Below are positions 63,486 through 64,000 of a stretch of DNA of 64,000 nt, piece after piece (position 1 is the stretch's first letter; each line of letters opens with the position of its first letter). This stretch comes from Thalassospira lucentensis (GTDB taxonomy: Bacteria > Pseudomonadota > Alphaproteobacteria > Rhodospirillales > Thalassospiraceae). The position numbers and the translations under genes were made by a program. The notes beneath the pieces were generated by a model, which saw only the letters and a list, made by a program, of their open reading frames with translations, did not search any database and was not told the DNA's origin. The stretch spans positions 1 to 64,000 of the forward strand of contig NZ_LPVY01000008.1 in NCBI RefSeq assembly GCF_001613805.1, read 5' to 3'.

Positions 63486-64000
63486 ATGTCCGAAACCCGG
63501 AAAAAGCCAGACGAGCCAAAAGCGTCCGATAAAACGCGGGCACAATATGAAACATTCCCCTATCCGGCCCGTGATCCGAAGGATGAAGACCAGCGCCTCG
63601 TCGTGGGATCACCAGGAAACTGGGACGAAGTGGTTCATTTCGTGTTTGGTGGCTACGATCCGTCGGCGAATGACAAAAAGATAAAGATACTTGTCGCAGG
63701 CGGTGGTACCGGGGACGCGCTGGTGATGCTGGCGCAGCAGGCGCGTGATCGCAAGGCCAAGGTCGAGATTGTCTATATCGACCTTTCGGAAAGCTCGCGC
63801 GAGATCGCCGAGGCACGGATCAAACGCCGCAACCTTGAAAAGAACGTCAAATTTGTTACCGGATCGTTTGTTGATCTGGCCGGAAAATATGGTCCGTTTG
63901 ACTATATTGATTGCTGTGGTGTGCTTCATCATCTGCCCGACCCGGATGCCGGGTTAAAGGCTTTGGCTGATGCGCTCAAACCCAAAGGCGGTATGGGTTT
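63486..64000 (+). CDS. Class I SAM-dependent methyltransferase, truncated by the window edge
   Basis: The open frame begins at ATG 63486 and has no stop before 64000, giving 171 codons of N-terminal part. After a hydrophilic leader (SETRKKPDEPKASDK) come the QYETFPYPARD segment and the SAM-binding motif I LVAGGGTGDALVMLA (about 78-92). Motif II region VYIDLSESSREIAEAR and CGVLHHLPDPDAG follow, all typical of class I enzymes. It might act on a small molecule or protein; the truncated C terminus prevents a call. Confidence 0.8.
   Translation, partial: MSETRKKPDEPKASDKTRAQYETFPYPARDPKDEDQRLVVGSPGNWDEVVHFVFGGYDPSANDKKIKILVAGGGTGDALVMLAQQARDRKAKVEIVYIDLSESSREIAEARIKRRNLEKNVKFVTGSFVDLAGKYGPFDYIDCCGVLHHLPDPDAGLKALADALKPKGGMG

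Overview
This 64 kb window reads as the chromosome of a marine-type alphaproteobacterium, most like Thalassospira or a close relative. The assignment rests on gene style, not on a database search: a very large NAD-dependent glutamate dehydrogenase of about 1,600 residues, the thioredoxin-TPR / LON-domain / Trm112-like / DUF971 cluster, a glnK-amt pair, histidine degradation through HutF and HutG, and moderately GC-rich coding sequence. No insertion sequence, prophage, CRISPR array or rRNA operon is visible. Most of the window looks like ordinary core and semi-core chromosome.

Layout, left to right. 1-2300: ammonium transporter and PII protein (minus strand) behind a probable sigma-54 promoter. 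2.3-4.5 kb: a UbiH-type flavin monooxygenase and an OmpW porin with a possible FNR-type box. 4.5-7.4 kb: minus-strand cluster of CnoX-like thioredoxin, LON-domain protein, Trm112-like and DUF971 proteins, plus a ProX-like tRNA-editing protein. 7.6-7.8 kb: two identical tRNA-Gly(GCC) genes. 7.8-12.2 kb: a TetR/SDR divergent pair, a DUF488 protein, an RTX calcium-binding protein and a FabI-type reductase. 12.5-17.4 kb: the giant glutamate dehydrogenase, with a leader containing two consecutive hairpins. 17.6-22.9 kb: TetR regulator and an RND efflux adaptor/pump pair. 23-30 kb: HtpX protease, a helical protein of unknown function, a Bax-inhibitor-1 protein, an exported single-CxxCH protein of unknown function and an acyl-CoA synthetase. 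30.1-34.4 kb: FtsX-type permease and LolD-type ATPase divergent from a TesA-type esterase. 35.3-40 kb: a C-terminal J-domain protein, a FIST sensor protein, Tas-type aldo-keto reductase, pirin and the 2'-5' RNA ligase-like phosphodiesterase ThpR. 40.0-41.2 kb: an unusual C-rich, repeat-filled, apparently gene-poor island.

41.2-56.4 kb is the centrepiece: a complete histidine-utilisation locus. HutF and the repressor HutC run leftward. HutI, HutH, the ABC transporter HutXWV, a second HAL-family protein, HutG and HutU run rightward, followed by a TRAP transporter (DctPQM). A perfect 14-bp palindrome sits between the divergent promoters. The encoded route is histidine to urocanate (HutH), imidazolonepropionate (HutU), formiminoglutamate (HutI), formylglutamate (HutF), then glutamate plus formate (HutG). 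The second HAL-family protein lacks the Ala-Ser-Gly triad that forms the MIO cofactor, so it probably is not an ammonia-lyase. It is the best candidate here for an undescribed function.

56.4-64 kb: a DJ-1/PfpI protein, an NAD(P)-binding protein, a Nudix hydrolase, a Kef-type potassium/proton antiporter, an ArsR/SRPBCC pair, tRNA-Ser(GGA), a small membrane protein, a quinone oxidoreductase and a methyltransferase cut off by the window edge. Nitrogen recurs as a theme: ammonium uptake and PII, glutamate dehydrogenase and histidine catabolism all converge on glutamate and ammonia.
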